18,046 bases of DNA, from positions 1-18,046 of the forward strand of contig JAEYVD010000702.1 of NCBI GenBank assembly GCA_023432075.1, in the 5' to 3' direction. The notes below the pieces were generated by a model that saw nothing but the letters and a program-made list of their open reading frames with translations, did no database searches and had not been told where the DNA came from. A program made the translations under genes and the position numbers. Numbering within the stretch: the stretch's first letter is position 1; the number at the start of each line of letters is the position of its first letter. This document shows positions 1 through 8,173 of this stretch, piece by piece. Source of the DNA: Pseudomonadota bacterium (GTDB lineage Bacteria > Pseudomonadota > Gammaproteobacteria > Burkholderiales > Burkholderiaceae_B).

Positions 1-127
1 CAAGGCCAATGACGCCATCAAGCGCATTGCCGAACAGGAAAACTACGACCTGATCATCCAGGACGCGGTGACGGTCAACCCGCGCATCGACATCACCGAC
101 AAGGTGATCCAGAGCCTGGGCAAGTAA
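1..127 (+). CDS. skp: Periplasmic chaperone Skp/OmpH, C-terminal end (partial)
   Basis: Only the last 41 codons are present, read from base 2 and ending at TAA 125-127. The peptide ends in a pattern (YDLIIQDAVTVNPRIDIT, then DKVIQSLGK) typical of the C-terminus of the OmpH/Skp family, periplasmic chaperones that hold unfolded outer-membrane proteins on their way to the BAM complex. The position directly before lpxD, with 17 bases between, is the conserved bamA-skp-lpxD-fabZ-lpxA-lpxB order of proteobacteria and supports the call. The signal peptide and coiled-coil arms lie upstream of the window, so the start and full length cannot be seen. Confidence 0.85.
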   Translation, partial: KANDAIKRIAEQENYDLIIQDAVTVNPRIDITDKVIQSLGK

Positions 128-144
128 GCGATCCCCGTCTAGTC

Positions 145-1242
145 ATGCCGGTTTTACTGGATCTTGCCCGCGCGCCGACACTTGAAGCATTGTTGAGCGC
201 CGCCAATACCCAGGGTATGGACTGGCGTATCAGTGCGGTTCCCGGTGCAGACCCCATGCGGGTCTGCGGCATCGGGACCCTGTCTTCGGCCGGCCCCCAG
301 GAAATCACTTTCCTGTCCAATCCCCGTTACCAAAGCCAGCTTGGCGTCACCGGAGCGGGGGCGGTCATCGTCTCCACCGAGGTCGCCGAGGCGCTCGAAG
401 CCCAGGGCAGCGACCACCCGCCATTCGCGCTGGTCGTCTGCAAGCATCCCTATCTGCTTTACGCGCGCGTGGCGCAGTGGTTCGACACGGCCCGCAGACC
501 CGCCTTGCCCGCTGAGACCCATCCCTCTGCCGTGGTTGCGCCCGACGCGATCATCGGAGAGGGCGTGCGCATCGGTCCGAACTGCGTCGTCGAATCCGGC
601 GTGCGCATCGGGCGCGGCACGGTGCTGGGGCCGGGTTGCGTCATCGGCGCCGGATCGTCCATCGGGCCTGACGGCCGGCTGCATGCCAACGTCACGCTAT
701 ACGAAGGCGTCAAGATCGGCGCCCGGGTCATCCTGCACAGCGGTTCGGTGCTGGGCGCTGACGGCTTCGGCTTCGCGCCGGATCCTTCGCTGGGCAAGGG
801 CGCCTGGGGCAAGATTCCGCAGTTTGGCGGGGTTTCGCTGGGTGACGACGTCGAAATCGGGGCCAACACCACCGTTGATCGCGGCGCGCTCGAGGACACC
901 GTCCTGGCGGACGGCGTGAAGCTCGACAACCAGATCATGATCGGCCACAACTGCCGCATCGGCGCGCATACCGCGATGGCGGCCTGCGTGGGCGTGGCGG
1001 GGTCGACGACCATCGGCGAGCGCTGCACGATCGGCGGCGCCGCAATGCTCTCGGGCCACCTGGTGCTGGGCGACGACGTACATATTTCGGGCGGCACGGC
1101 TGTGACGTCCAATATTTCCAAGCCTGGCCGCTATACCGGGGTCTTCCCGTACGCGGAGCATGGCGAATGGCAGCGCAATGCCGCCGTGATACAACAGTTG
1201 GCGCAATTGCGTCGCCGCGTGCGCACGCTGGAAAAGGACTAG
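145..1242 (+). CDS. lpxD: UDP-3-O-(3-hydroxyacyl)glucosamine N-acyltransferase LpxD
   Basis: LpxD carries out the third step of lipid A synthesis in the cytoplasm, moving a 3-hydroxyacyl chain from acyl-ACP to the 2-amino group of UDP-3-O-acylglucosamine. The protein is 365 aa, slightly longer than the E. coli enzyme. An N-terminal uridine-binding domain carries the ITFLSNPRY block (residues 54-62). From about residue 125 to 335 it is built of hexapeptide repeats (I/V-G-x-x-x-x) that form a left-handed beta helix. The catalytic histidine is expected at H268 in IMIGHNC. The C-terminus (about 344-365) is a charged helix, as in other LpxD trimers. The ATG at 145 has no strong Shine-Dalgarno sequence, but the MPVLLD start agrees with Bordetella LpxD as I remember it. 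It lies in the same operon as skp and fabZ. Confidence 0.96.
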   Translation: MPVLLDLARAPTLEALLSAANTQGMDWRISAVPGADPMRVCGIGTLSSAGPQEITFLSNPRYQSQLGVTGAGAVIVSTEVAEALEAQGSDHPPFALVVCKHPYLLYARVAQWFDTARRPALPAETHPSAVVAPDAIIGEGVRIGPNCVVESGVRIGRGTVLGPGCVIGAGSSIGPDGRLHANVTLYEGVKIGARVILHSGSVLGADGFGFAPDPSLGKGAWGKIPQFGGVSLGDDVEIGANTTVDRGALEDTVLADGVKLDNQIMIGHNCRIGAHTAMAACVGVAGSTTIGERCTIGGAAMLSGHLVLGDDVHISGGTAVTSNISKPGRYTGVFPYAEHGEWQRNAAVIQQLAQLRRRVRTLEKD

Positions 1243-1309
1243 GGCGCGTTCGCCGCCCTGGCGCGCCCGCGCCGCCACATTATTTAATTTCGCAGGAACG
1301 CATAGAAAA

Positions 1310-1765
1310 ATGGAACTCGACATCAAGGGGATCATGGAGAGGCTGCCGCATCGCTACCCGATGCTGCTGATTGACCGTGTCGTGGAAATGGTGCCTGGCA
1401 AGTCCATCGTCGCCATCAAGAACGTCTCGATCAACGAGCCGTTTTTCAACGGTCACTTTCCTCACCATCCGGTGATGCCGGGCGTGCTCATCGTTGAAGC
1501 CATGGCCCAGGCCTCGGCGCTGTTCTCGTTCACGGACGAGAACGGCGGCCTCAAGTGCGAAGGCGCCAAGACCGCCTATTACCTGGTCGGCATCGACGGC
1601 GCGCGCTTTCGCCGCCCCGTCGTCCCGGGCGACCAGCTGCGCATCGAGGTCGAAGCGGAACGCTTGAGCCGCAGCATCTGTAAGTATCAAGCACGCGCGA
1701 CGGTCGACGGTCAGGAAGTGGCATCGGCCAAGCTGATGTGCGCGATTCGCAGCCTGGAAGAGTAA
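1310..1765 (+). CDS. fabZ: 3-hydroxyacyl-ACP dehydratase FabZ
   Basis: FabZ dehydrates 3-hydroxyacyl-ACP to trans-2-enoyl-ACP in fatty acid elongation. It shares the 3-hydroxyacyl-ACP pool with LpxA and LpxD, so its place among the lpx genes links phospholipid and lipid A synthesis. The 151 aa length is normal for this hot-dog-fold enzyme. The signature runs from [12 protein letters not shown] through VLIVEAMAQ, with catalytic H49 and E63; [13 protein letters not shown] (residues 12-24) is the usual N-terminal block. A purine-rich AGGAA at 1294-1298 precedes the ATG by 11 bases. The 67-base gap to lpxD is the longest inside the operon and contains the AT-rich run TTATTTAATTT, but no clear promoter pair. 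Confidence 0.97.
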   Translation: MELDIKGIMERLPHRYPMLLIDRVVEMVPGKSIVAIKNVSINEPFFNGHFPHHPVMPGVLIVEAMAQASALFSFTDENGGLKCEGAKTAYYLVGIDGARFRRPVVPGDQLRIEVEAERLSRSICKYQARATVDGQEVASAKLMCAIRSLEE

Positions 1766-2560
1766 ATGGCAGGAAACATCCATCCCACCGCTGTTGTCGA
1801 TCCGGCGGCAAAAATCGACCCGACCGTGGTCATCGGCCCGTTCGCAGTGGTGGGGCCCGATGTGACCATCGGTGCGGGGACCGAGATCGGCCCGTACTGC
1901 ATGATCGACGGTGTGACCACCATCGGTCGCGACAACCGCTTCTACCGTTATTGCTCCATCGGCGGCATGCCGCAGGACAAGAAGTACGCGGGCGAGCCCA
2001 CGCGCCTGACGATCGGCGACCGCAACACGGTGCGCGAATTCGTCACGCTCAATACCGGCACGAAGCAGGATGGCGGCGAAACGACGCTGGGCGACGACAA
2101 CTGGATCATGGCCTACGTTCACGTCGCCCATGACTGCCACATCGGCAGCAACACGATCCTGGCCAATTCGGTGCAGCTTGGCGGCCACGTGCACGTGGGC
2201 GACTGGGCGATCATCGGGGGTCTGACCGGCGTGCACCAGTTCTCGCGCGTGGGCGCGCACACCATGACGGGCGGCAACAGCTCCCTCATGCAGGACACCC
2301 CGCCTTTCGTGCTGGCGGCCGGCAACCCGTGCCGTCCGGTCGGCGTCAACGTCGAAGGCCTGAAGCGCCGCGGATTTTCCGCGGCTTCGATTTCGGCCCT
2401 GCGCGAAGCCTACAAGATCATCTACCGCCGGGGTCTGTCCCTGGACGCTGCGCGCGCCGAACTGCGCGAGCGCCAGCAAGCCATCCCTGAAGCCGCGGAA
2501 CATCTGCAGACGCTGCTGGACTTCCTGGACGTCGCCTCCCGCGGCATCATCCGCCCATGA
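1766..2560 (+). CDS. lpxA: UDP-N-acetylglucosamine O-acyltransferase LpxA
   Basis: LpxA starts lipid A synthesis by putting a 3-hydroxyacyl chain on the 3-OH of UDP-GlcNAc. The 264 aa protein is almost entirely hexapeptide repeat (left-handed beta helix, to about residue 190) followed by a helical C-terminal domain with the family block [12 protein letters not shown]. The catalytic base is H122 in HVAHDC (H125 in E. coli). The acyl-chain ruler position, equivalent to E. coli G173, is G170 in TMTGGNSS. The ATG follows the fabZ stop codon with no gap (TAA directly followed by ATG), so translation is probably coupled. The stop codon overlaps the lpxB start by 4 bases. Confidence 0.97.
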   Translation: MAGNIHPTAVVDPAAKIDPTVVIGPFAVVGPDVTIGAGTEIGPYCMIDGVTTIGRDNRFYRYCSIGGMPQDKKYAGEPTRLTIGDRNTVREFVTLNTGTKQDGGETTLGDDNWIMAYVHVAHDCHIGSNTILANSVQLGGHVHVGDWAIIGGLTGVHQFSRVGAHTMTGGNSSLMQDTPPFVLAAGNPCRPVGVNVEGLKRRGFSAASISALREAYKIIYRRGLSLDAARAELRERQQAIPEAAEHLQTLLDFLDVASRGIIRP

Positions 2561-3753
2561 GCGCTCGGATCGGCATGGTGGCCGGCGAGCCTTCGGGCGA
2601 CCTGCTGGCCGGACGCATCATTGCCGGTCTGCAAGCGCGCGACAACGGCGTGCGGTGCGAAGGCATCGGCGGACCGCAGATGCAGGCGCGCGACTTCGAC
2701 ACCTGGCATCCGATGCACGCGCTGACGGTGTTTGGGTACGTGGACGCGCTCAAGCGCCTGCCCAGCCTGCTGGCCACGTACCGCGACGTCAAGCGCCGCT
2801 GGCTCGCCGAGCCGCCGTCCGTCTTCGTGGGCATCGACGCGCCCGACTTCAACCTGCGGCTGGAGCATCAACTGCGGCAGGCCGGTACGCCGACGGTGCA
2901 TTTCGTCGGCCCCTCGATCTGGGCCTGGCGCTACGAGCGCATTCACAAGATCCGCGAATCGGTATCGCACATGCTGGTGCTGTTTCCGTTCGAGGAAGAG
3001 ATCTACCGCAAGGAAGGCATTCCGGTGACGTACGTGGGCCATCCGCTGGCCGGCGCCGTGCCGATGCAGCCGGATCGCGCGGCCGCTCGCGAGCGCCTGG
3101 GCATCGATCAGAACGCCCGGGTGCTGGCCATCCTGCCCGGCAGCCGGTCTTCCGAGATCCGCCTGCTCGCGCCGCGCTTTCTGCAGGCGGCCCAGCAACT
3201 GCTGAAGAAGGATCCGGCCCTGCAGTGCATCGTGCCCATGGTCAACGACCAGCGGCGGGCCGAGTTCCTGGAAATCTTGGCTCAGCATCCGGTGCCGGGA
3301 CTGCGCTGCGTCACCGCGCACGACCTGCACGGCGAGGGGGGCGACCGCAAGGCGCCGGTGGCCTGGTCCGTCATGGAGGCCGCCACGGCGGTTCTCGTCG
3401 CCAGCGGCACCGCCACGCTGGAGACGGCGTTGTTCAAACGGCCGATGGTCATCTCCTATGTGTTGTCGCCCTGGATGCGGCGCATCATGGCGTGGAAGTC
3501 TGGCCAGCAGCGCCCGTACCTGCCGTGGGTGGGCCTGCCCAACGTGCTGCTGCGCGACTTTGTCGTGCCCGAGCTTTTGCAGGACGACGCGACGCCCGAT
3601 AAACTGGCCGAAGCGACTTGGCAGGCGTTGACCGACGACGCCCTGATCGCACGCGTGGAGGCCCGTTTCACCGCCATGCACCAAGACCTGTTGCGCGATA
3701 CGCCGGCGCTGGCCGCGCAGGCGATCCTGGAGGTGGCCGATGGAGCAGCCTGA
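2557..3753 (+). CDS. lpxB: Lipid-A-disaccharide synthase LpxB
   Basis: LpxB is a peripheral inner-membrane GT-B (family GT19) glycosyltransferase. It joins UDP-2,3-diacylglucosamine and lipid X to make the tetra-acylated disaccharide of lipid A. The protein is 398 aa. Visible family motifs are the N-terminal GEPSGD (residues 10-15), GIDAPDFN (92-99, with the conserved D97), GPSIWAWR (118-125), YVGHPLAG (159-166) and the nucleotide-binding LPGSRSSEI (193-201); SGTATLE lies in the C-terminal half. The ATG overlaps the lpxA stop as ATGA, and the gene end overlaps rnhB by 14 bases, so all three are probably co-translated. Confidence 0.97.
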   Translation: MSARIGMVAGEPSGDLLAGRIIAGLQARDNGVRCEGIGGPQMQARDFDTWHPMHALTVFGYVDALKRLPSLLATYRDVKRRWLAEPPSVFVGIDAPDFNLRLEHQLRQAGTPTVHFVGPSIWAWRYERIHKIRESVSHMLVLFPFEEEIYRKEGIPVTYVGHPLAGAVPMQPDRAAARERLGIDQNARVLAILPGSRSSEIRLLAPRFLQAAQQLLKKDPALQCIVPMVNDQRRAEFLEILAQHPVPGLRCVTAHDLHGEGGDRKAPVAWSVMEAATAVLVASGTATLETALFKRPMVISYVLSPWMRRIMAWKSGQQRPYLPWVGLPNVLLRDFVVPELLQDDATPDKLAEATWQALTDDALIARVEARFTAMHQDLLRDTPALAAQAILEVADGAA

Positions 3754-4348
3754 GCTTTTCGTGGCGCCGGAGCAGCCCGCGCTGCTGACCGCGGGCGTCG
3801 ACGAGGCGGGCCGCGGTCCGCTCGCGGGCGAGGTCTATGCGGCGGCGGTCATTCTCGATCCGTCGCGTTTCATTGACGGCCTGGCTGACTCCAAGGTGCT
3901 CACCGCCTTGCGCCGCGAGGAACTGGCGCTGCGGATCAAGGAGCAGGCGCTTGCCTGGTGCATCGCCAGCGCCACCGTCGCGGAAATCGACAGCCTGAAT
4001 ATCCTGCGCGCCACCATGCTGGCGATGCAGCGTGCGGTGCAGGGCCTGGCCACCGTGCCGCAACTGGCGCTGGTCGACGGCAATCAGGCGCCCAAACTGC
4101 GCTGCACCGTGCAGACCGTCATCAAGGGCGATGCGCTGGTGCCTGCGATCTCGGCCGCATCCATCCTTGCCAAGACCGCGCGCGACGCCGACCTGCTGCG
4201 TCTGCATGCGCTGTATCCGCAATACGCGTTCGACCAGCACAAGGGCTACGGCACGGCGCTGCATCTGCAACGGCTGCGCGAGCACGGCCCGTGCGCCGAA
4301 CATCGGCGCAGCTTCGCGCCCATCAAGGCCTTCGGCCTGGCTTCATGA
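3740..4348 (+). CDS. rnhB: Ribonuclease HII
   Basis: RNase HII cuts the RNA strand of RNA-DNA hybrids and incises at single ribonucleotides in DNA, starting ribonucleotide excision repair. The 202 aa protein shows the defining [10 protein letters not shown] block (residues 21-30) with metal-binding D21 and E22, VDGN with D113, and [12 protein letters not shown] with D149. The end, HKGYGTALH through FAPIKAF, is also typical. It begins inside the last codons of lpxB (14-base overlap) and its TGA overlaps the ATG of the next gene as ATGA. Linkage of rnhB to lpxB is conserved in many proteobacteria and does not imply a role in the envelope. Confidence 0.97.
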   Translation: MEQPELFVAPEQPALLTAGVDEAGRGPLAGEVYAAAVILDPSRFIDGLADSKVLTALRREELALRIKEQALAWCIASATVAEIDSLNILRATMLAMQRAVQGLATVPQLALVDGNQAPKLRCTVQTVIKGDALVPAISAASILAKTARDADLLRLHALYPQYAFDQHKGYGTALHLQRLREHGPCAEHRRSFAPIKAFGLAS

Positions 4349-5133
4349 AGCACATCAGTTCCCGGGATAATCCGGCGGTCAAGGCGCTGGTCAGGCTGGC
4401 TGGCACTGCAGGCAAGCGGGGCGCTCCGGTGCTGCTGGATGGCGTGCACCTTTGCCAGGCGTGGTTGCAGCATCACGGCGCGCCGGATCGGGCGATCTTC
4501 GACGTGGACCGCTTGTCCCAGCCGGACATCGCGGCGCTTGCCGCGGCCGTGCCGGACAGCGTCAGCCTCGCGCTGGACGCGCGTTTGATGCAGGCCGTGG
4601 CTGCTGTGGAAAGTGGGCAGGGCGTCGCCTTCCTGGTCACGCCGCCGGTGCCGGCGCTGCCCGAACAGGTGGATGAAACCTGTGTCCTGTTCGACCGAAT
4701 CCAGGACCCCGGCAATGTGGGCACCTTGTTGCGCACGTGCGCCGCGGCCGGCATCAAGCGGGTATTTCTTGCGACAGGCTCGGCGGCTGCCTGGTCGCCC
4801 AAAGTGCTACGCAGCGGCCAAGGCGCGCATTTTGCGCTGGATATCCACGAGCACGTCGATCTCGCGGCCTTGCTGCCGCGCTTGCGGGTGCCGCTGGTGG
4901 CAACGGCGCTGGACGGCTCGCGCGACCTTTATGCTGATCGGCTGCCTGAGCGGTGCGCGTGGGTGTTTGGACACGAAGGCCAGGGCGTGGCGCCCGCGCT
5001 GTTGGGCGCTGCCAGTCTGAAGGTGCGCATTGACCACGACGCCGCCGCCGTCGAGTCGCTGAACGTCGGCGCCGCCGCGGCAATCTGCCTGTTCGAGCAG
5101 CGCCGGCAGGCAAGCCTGCGCCACCCCGCCTGA
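4345..5133 (+). CDS. TrmH/SpoU-family RNA 2'-O-ribose methyltransferase
   Basis: The 262 aa product is a SPOUT-class methyltransferase that uses SAM to methylate a ribose 2'-OH in rRNA or tRNA. The target cannot be told from sequence; RlmB/TsnR-like 23S rRNA methylation is the most likely. An N-terminal substrate-binding region (about 1-105) starts with [14 protein letters not shown]. The three SPOUT motifs follow: motif 1 around [15 protein letters not shown] (117-131, with N124 and R130), motif 2 GHEGQGV (209-215) and motif 3 ESLNVG (237-242), which forms the knotted cofactor site. The reading frame is open further upstream, but ATG 4345 is the natural start because it forms ATGA with the rnhB stop. 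It is probably the last gene of the lpx operon. Confidence 0.93.
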   Translation: MKHISSRDNPAVKALVRLAGTAGKRGAPVLLDGVHLCQAWLQHHGAPDRAIFDVDRLSQPDIAALAAAVPDSVSLALDARLMQAVAAVESGQGVAFLVTPPVPALPEQVDETCVLFDRIQDPGNVGTLLRTCAAAGIKRVFLATGSAAAWSPKVLRSGQGAHFALDIHEHVDLAALLPRLRVPLVATALDGSRDLYADRLPERCAWVFGHEGQGVAPALLGAASLKVRIDHDAAAVESLNVGAAAAICLFEQRRQASLRHPA

Positions 5134-5164
5134 TCCGACCGCAGGATCCCCGCTTTTCTGCCGA

Positions 5165-5191
5165 TTGAAGGGCGAATCTGCCCCCTATACT
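5165..5191 (+). promoter_or_regulatory. Putative sigma-70 promoter before the first DUF2846 lipoprotein gene
   Basis: A near-consensus -10 box TATACT lies at 5186-5191 and a TTGAAG at 5165-5170 can serve as -35, with a rather short 15-base spacer. It lies 67 bases upstream of the GTG at 5258, in the 124-base gap after the RNA methyltransferase gene. The -10 box follows a run of C, as does the one at 5761-5766. Inferred from sequence only. Confidence 0.45.
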
Positions 5192-5257
5192 GCCGCGTTT
5201 GTGCAACGTGGGCAGCGCGATGACGCTGTCCGCATTTCGAGCCCGGGGAGGGGACAC

Positions 5258-5725
5258 GTGAAGCACTGGATCAAACTGGGCCTGGCCGCACTGGGCGCCG
5301 CAACCTTGCTGGCGGGCTGCGCCGGGCCCCGGTATGGCGACGTGTCGGCCAAGATTTCCGCGCTAGCGCCGGGCGAAGGACGGATCTATTTCTACCAGCC
5401 CAAGTCGTCCAATGGCGACAAGGTGCAGCATCCCGCCATCCTGGTGGACAACGCCCGCGTCGGCAAGTCCAAGGCAGGCCACTTCTTTTTCGTGGACCGG
5501 TCGGCCGGGACGCTTGATGTGATCACGGCAACGGACCGCAAGGAGCGCAAGGACCCGCTGGTTGTGCCGCTTGCGGCGGGGCAGACGCAGTACGTTCGGG
5601 TGGATATCGCGGGCGGCAAGCAGGTGCTGCGTCTGGAGGAATCGGCCGAGACCGCGCAGCAAGCGCTGGCCGATTTGCGCTACTGGGGCGCGGGCCACCG
5701 CGAGCGTGAAGCGTTGCGCTATTGA
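5258..5725 (+). CDS. DUF2846-type outer-membrane lipoprotein, paralogue 1
   Basis: A small lipoprotein of 155 aa with unknown function. The signal peptide ends in lipobox LAGC with the lipidated cysteine at C21; Ala at +2 predicts sorting to the outer membrane by Lol. The mature part carries the DUF2846 pattern: GRIYFYQP (41-48), a VG(K/R)SK-x-G block followed by FFFVDR, then a GQTQYVRV strand, and YWGAG near the end. The start is GTG 5258, chosen because GGGGAGGGG lies 5 bases upstream and the signal peptide begins here; longer in-frame starts would put extra polar residues before it. It is the first of three paralogues in this cluster (others at 6221 and 6716), with identical block order. 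No enzyme active site is evident. Confidence 0.85.
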   Translation: MKHWIKLGLAALGAATLLAGCAGPRYGDVSAKISALAPGEGRIYFYQPKSSNGDKVQHPAILVDNARVGKSKAGHFFFVDRSAGTLDVITATDRKERKDPLVVPLAAGQTQYVRVDIAGGKQVLRLEESAETAQQALADLRYWGAGHREREALRY

Positions 5726-5738
5726 AACCAGATACGTT

Positions 5739-5766
5739 TTGTAGATTTCTGATGCACCCCTATACT
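5739..5766 (+). promoter_or_regulatory. Putative sigma-70 promoter before the lipoprotein gene at 5796
   Basis: TTGTAG at 5739-5744 and TATACT at 5761-5766 are spaced by 16 bases, a good match to a sigma-70 promoter. A transcript starting near 5773 would have a leader of about 23 bases to the ATG at 5796. The box sits in the context CCCCTATACT, the same ten bases seen around the promoter candidate at 5186-5191. Confidence 0.5.
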
Positions 5767-5795
5767 TACGCACTTCGTTCGTTGCCGGGGTATCC

Positions 5796-6224
5796 ATGGT
5801 GTCGTCGGTCGTTCCGAAAATCGCGGGCGTGGCCCGCGTCGGCAGGTTTGCCGTGTGGGCCTTTGCGGGCATGCTCTCCTTGAGCGCTTGCATGTCCGTG
5901 TCGACACAGCGGGCCAACCTGGTGCCCGTGGCGCCGGCCGACCCGGTCAACGTGATCCAGCTGTCGCGCCTGGTCACCGCCCAGCTTCCCAATGACAGCA
6001 TCGCGAATCTGCCGGCCGCGTCGCAATGGCAGCGTGTGGGCGCGTTGCCGCAGGGCGACGTCTATCGTTCGCTGGGCGGCCTGTTCACGGTCCAGACGCG
6101 GCGCCAGGGCGAAGCCTACATCGTGGCGTCGTCGGGAAAGCTCGTCGGGTTTTACCTGCCCGGTGAAACGGCCTATCTGCCGTTGAATCGTCCCGTCACC
6201 CTGCCTGTGGAGAGGCGTCAGTGA
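5796..6224 (+). CDS. Small lipoprotein of unknown function
   Basis: The 142 aa product is not recognisably related to the three DUF2846 paralogues around it. It has an N-terminal signal peptide with a hydrophobic stretch at about 18-31 and lipobox LSAC, giving lipidation at C32. The mature part is about 110 residues with alternating polar and hydrophobic segments (for example GDVYRSLGGLFTVQTRR and GKLVGFYLPG), suggesting a compact beta-rich domain. I do not recognise a family. The ATG at 5796 is preceded by a modest GGGG at 5787-5790. The stop overlaps the GTG start of the next gene as GTGA, so the two are probably co-translated and may act together. Confidence 0.75.
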   Translation: MVSSVVPKIAGVARVGRFAVWAFAGMLSLSACMSVSTQRANLVPVAPADPVNVIQLSRLVTAQLPNDSIANLPAASQWQRVGALPQGDVYRSLGGLFTVQTRRQGEAYIVASSGKLVGFYLPGETAYLPLNRPVTLPVERRQ

Positions 6225-6694
6225 AGATCTGGCTGAAATGGGCGGCGATGGCCGCGACCCTGGTTGCATTGGCCGGATGCGCCGGCGCGCAGTACCAGTC
6301 CTTGCAGGGACGCATGCCGCCCATCGAGCAAGGCAATGGGCGCATCTACTTCTACCAGCCGCAGACCTCGGCCGTTGCATCGGCGCAGCAAAAGCTGCGC
6401 GTGAACCAGGATGTCGTCGGCCGCAACAAACCAGGCAGCTTCTTTTTCGTGGACCGCCCGGCGGGAAGCTACGTCGTGACCAACCTGTATTGGACGGGCG
6501 ACGGCGTGAGTTTCAAGCTTGATCCCGGACAGACGCGCTATGTGCGCATCACGGCCGAATCGCTGGGCAGCACGGGCGTGGTGGGCAAGCTGTCCATGGA
6601 GCTGGTGGATCCCCCCGAAGTCGCCGAAACCGAGCTCCTGAAAATGCGCTATTGGGGCGCGGCTTCACCCGAGCAGGTTCCTGGCTTGCGTTAG
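6221..6694 (+). CDS. DUF2846-type outer-membrane lipoprotein, paralogue 2
   Basis: A 157 aa lipoprotein of the same family as the genes at 5258 and 6716. The signal peptide ends in LAGC with C20 lipidated and Ala at +2. The shared blocks appear in the same order: GRIYFYQP (40-47), GRNKPGSFFFVDRPAG, a PGQTRYVRI strand and MRYWGA before the C-terminus. The start is GTG 6221, overlapping the preceding TGA and led by GGAGAGG at 6209-6215. It is somewhat more diverged from paralogue 1 than paralogue 3 is near the N-terminus, where AGAQYQS replaces GPRY. Function unknown; the family is found in bacterial envelopes. Confidence 0.85.
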   Translation: MKIWLKWAAMAATLVALAGCAGAQYQSLQGRMPPIEQGNGRIYFYQPQTSAVASAQQKLRVNQDVVGRNKPGSFFFVDRPAGSYVVTNLYWTGDGVSFKLDPGQTRYVRITAESLGSTGVVGKLSMELVDPPEVAETELLKMRYWGAASPEQVPGLR

Positions 6695-6715
6695 ATCCAA
6701 TCTGAAGAGAAAACC

Positions 6716-7195
6716 ATGAAAAGCAGTTTGAAGATGATGGCCGCCGCCGCGCTGGGCGCCGCCTTGTTGGCCGGTTGCGGCGGTCCCCGCTACAAGGATG
6801 TCGCGGGCACCATCCCCATCATGGTCCCGGACACCGGGCGCATCTATTTCTACCAGCCGCCTGCGCCCGTGGGCGTGGTATCGAATCAACCGTATCTGCG
6901 CGTCAATGGCGTGAAAGTCGGCCGGTCCAAGCCGGGCAGCTTTTTCTACGTGAACCGTCCGGCGGGCAAGTACGAGATCGATACGCTGCGGGACGGCGAG
7001 TCCCTGACGTTTGACCTGGCGCCGGGACAGACGCGGTACGTGCGCCTGAGCATCGAGGGCGCAACCGGAAATGCCGCCAGCGTGGGGCGGCAGGACATGC
7101 GCCTGCAGGAATCCGAAACGGTTGCGCAGCAGGAGATGTCGCCGCTGAAGTACTGGGGCGCGGGATCGCGCGAGCGCGTAAAGTTGCGTCCCTGA
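6716..7195 (+). CDS. DUF2846-type outer-membrane lipoprotein, paralogue 3
   Basis: A 159 aa lipoprotein, the last of three paralogues. Lipobox LAGC lipidates C21, with Gly at +2 (outer-membrane sorting). It begins its mature part with CGGPRYKDV, close to CAGPRYGDV of paralogue 1. The blocks GRIYFYQP (41-48), VGRSKPGSFFYVNRPAG, PGQTRYVRL and KYWGAG follow in order. GAAGAGA about 8 bases before the ATG is a plausible ribosome binding site. Only 21 bases separate it from paralogue 2, and the terminator at 7226 follows, so it closes the lipoprotein operon. Function unknown. Confidence 0.86.
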   Translation: MKSSLKMMAAAALGAALLAGCGGPRYKDVAGTIPIMVPDTGRIYFYQPPAPVGVVSNQPYLRVNGVKVGRSKPGSFFYVNRPAGKYEIDTLRDGESLTFDLAPGQTRYVRLSIEGATGNAASVGRQDMRLQESETVAQQEMSPLKYWGAGSRERVKLRP

Positions 7196-7225
7196 TTGTT
7201 CGCTGGCCGAATGCGCCGGCCAAAC

Positions 7226-7254
7226 AAGGGCGCGCCTGGGCGCGCCCTTTTTAT
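7226..7254. terminator. Rho-independent terminator between convergent genes
   Basis: An 11-base perfect stem (7226-7236 with 7239-7249, rich in GGGCGCGCC) with a tiny TG loop is followed on the plus strand by a run of T (7248-7252, then ATTT). This is a good intrinsic terminator for the lipoprotein genes. Read from the minus strand, the same stem comes just after the ppsR stop codon and is followed by TTGTTTGG, so it probably acts in both directions, less well for ppsR. Confidence 0.88.
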
Positions 7255-8082
7255 TTACCCGCGATCCAGTCCGACTTCCTGCAAGACCGTGGTCGCGATC
7301 TCCTCGATCGATTTTGTCGTGCTGGACAGCCACGAAATGCCCTCGCGGCGCATCATGCGCTCGGCTTCCGCGACTTCGTAGCGGCATTGCTCCAGCTGCG
7401 CATAGCGGCTGTTGGGGCGGCGCTCGTTGCGCACTTCCGCCAGGCGCTCGGGCTGGATCGACAGGCCGAACAGCTTGCCCCGGTGCGGCGCGATGGTGGA
7501 GGGCAGGGTGCCACGTTCGAAGTCGTCGGGCGTGAGCGGGAAATTCGCGGCCTTGATGGCGTATTGCATCGCCAGATACAGACTGGTGGGCGTCTTGCCG
7601 CAGCGCGAGACCCCGACGAGGATCACGTCGGCCTGATCGAGCTGGTTCACGAACTGGCCATCGTCATGCGCCAGGCTGAAGTTGATGGCGTCGATCCGGT
7701 TCCGGTATTTTTCCGAGTTGGCCTGCATATGCGAGCGGCCGATGGAGTGGCTGGACTTCAAGCCCAGCGCCTGTTCGATGTGGCTGACGAAGGTGCCGAA
7801 CAGATCCAGGAAAATGCCGTTCGCCTGGCGAACGCGGGCCAGGATTTCAGGGTTGACCAGGGTGCTGAAAACGATGGGCGGCACGCCCGCATCCTGGGCG
7901 CTGCGATCGATCCGCATGGCGACTTCCGCGGCCTTTTCAAGCGTGTCCACGAAAGGCAGGCGGATGGGCTTGAAATTGACCTCCTCGAACTGCGAAAGTA
8001 CTGACTGGCTGAAGGTTTCCGCGGTGATGCCGGTACTGTCGGAAACGATGTATACCGTGCGTACGATAGGGGTAGATGTCAT
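7255..8082 (-). CDS. ppsR: PEP synthase regulatory kinase/pyrophosphorylase PpsR
   Basis: This is the bifunctional DUF299 enzyme that switches PEP synthase off and on. It uses ADP to phosphorylate a threonine in the active site of PpsA when the catalytic histidine is phosphorylated, and removes the phosphate again with inorganic phosphate, giving pyrophosphate. The 275 aa length fits the family. The N-terminus [14 protein letters not shown] (11-24) and the P-loop GVSRCGKT (157-164) are diagnostic, and PLTPDDF follows in the second half. It is divergent from its partner ppsA, separated by 216 bases. No strong Shine-Dalgarno sequence is seen before the start codon (8080-8082 on the plus strand). 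It ends at the shared terminator. Confidence 0.96.
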   Translation of the reverse strand: MTSTPIVRTVYIVSDSTGITAETFSQSVLSQFEEVNFKPIRLPFVDTLEKAAEVAMRIDRSAQDAGVPPIVFSTLVNPEILARVRQANGIFLDLFGTFVSHIEQALGLKSSHSIGRSHMQANSEKYRNRIDAINFSLAHDDGQFVNQLDQADVILVGVSRCGKTPTSLYLAMQYAIKAANFPLTPDDFERGTLPSTIAPHRGKLFGLSIQPERLAEVRNERRPNSRYAQLEQCRYEVAEAERMMRREGISWLSSTTKSIEEIATTVLQEVGLDRG

Positions 8083-8173
8083 GTGTAAAAAATTCCAACC
8101 AGGCAGATGGCCGGACGTACTCCACCGAGTACAATCAGGCCCCTATAAGTCACCCCAAGGGCGGTCCAAGGCC

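Noticed and set aside
1280..3684. Minus-strand open frames of about 400 codons opposite fabZ, lpxA and lpxB
   Set aside because: They have the same GC-bias shadow character, low-complexity His/Arg/Asp-rich translations and no ribosome binding sites, and they lie opposite well-identified genes.
3958..4344. Upstream extension of the RNA methyltransferase frame
   Set aside because: It would overlap most of rnhB and adds an Ala/Arg/His-rich stretch foreign to SPOUT enzymes; the ATGA junction at 4345 is a natural start.
5131..5160. Small inverted repeat (GATCC and GGATC) after the RNA methyltransferase gene as a terminator
   Set aside because: The stem is only 5 bases and no adjacent T-run follows; too weak to call.
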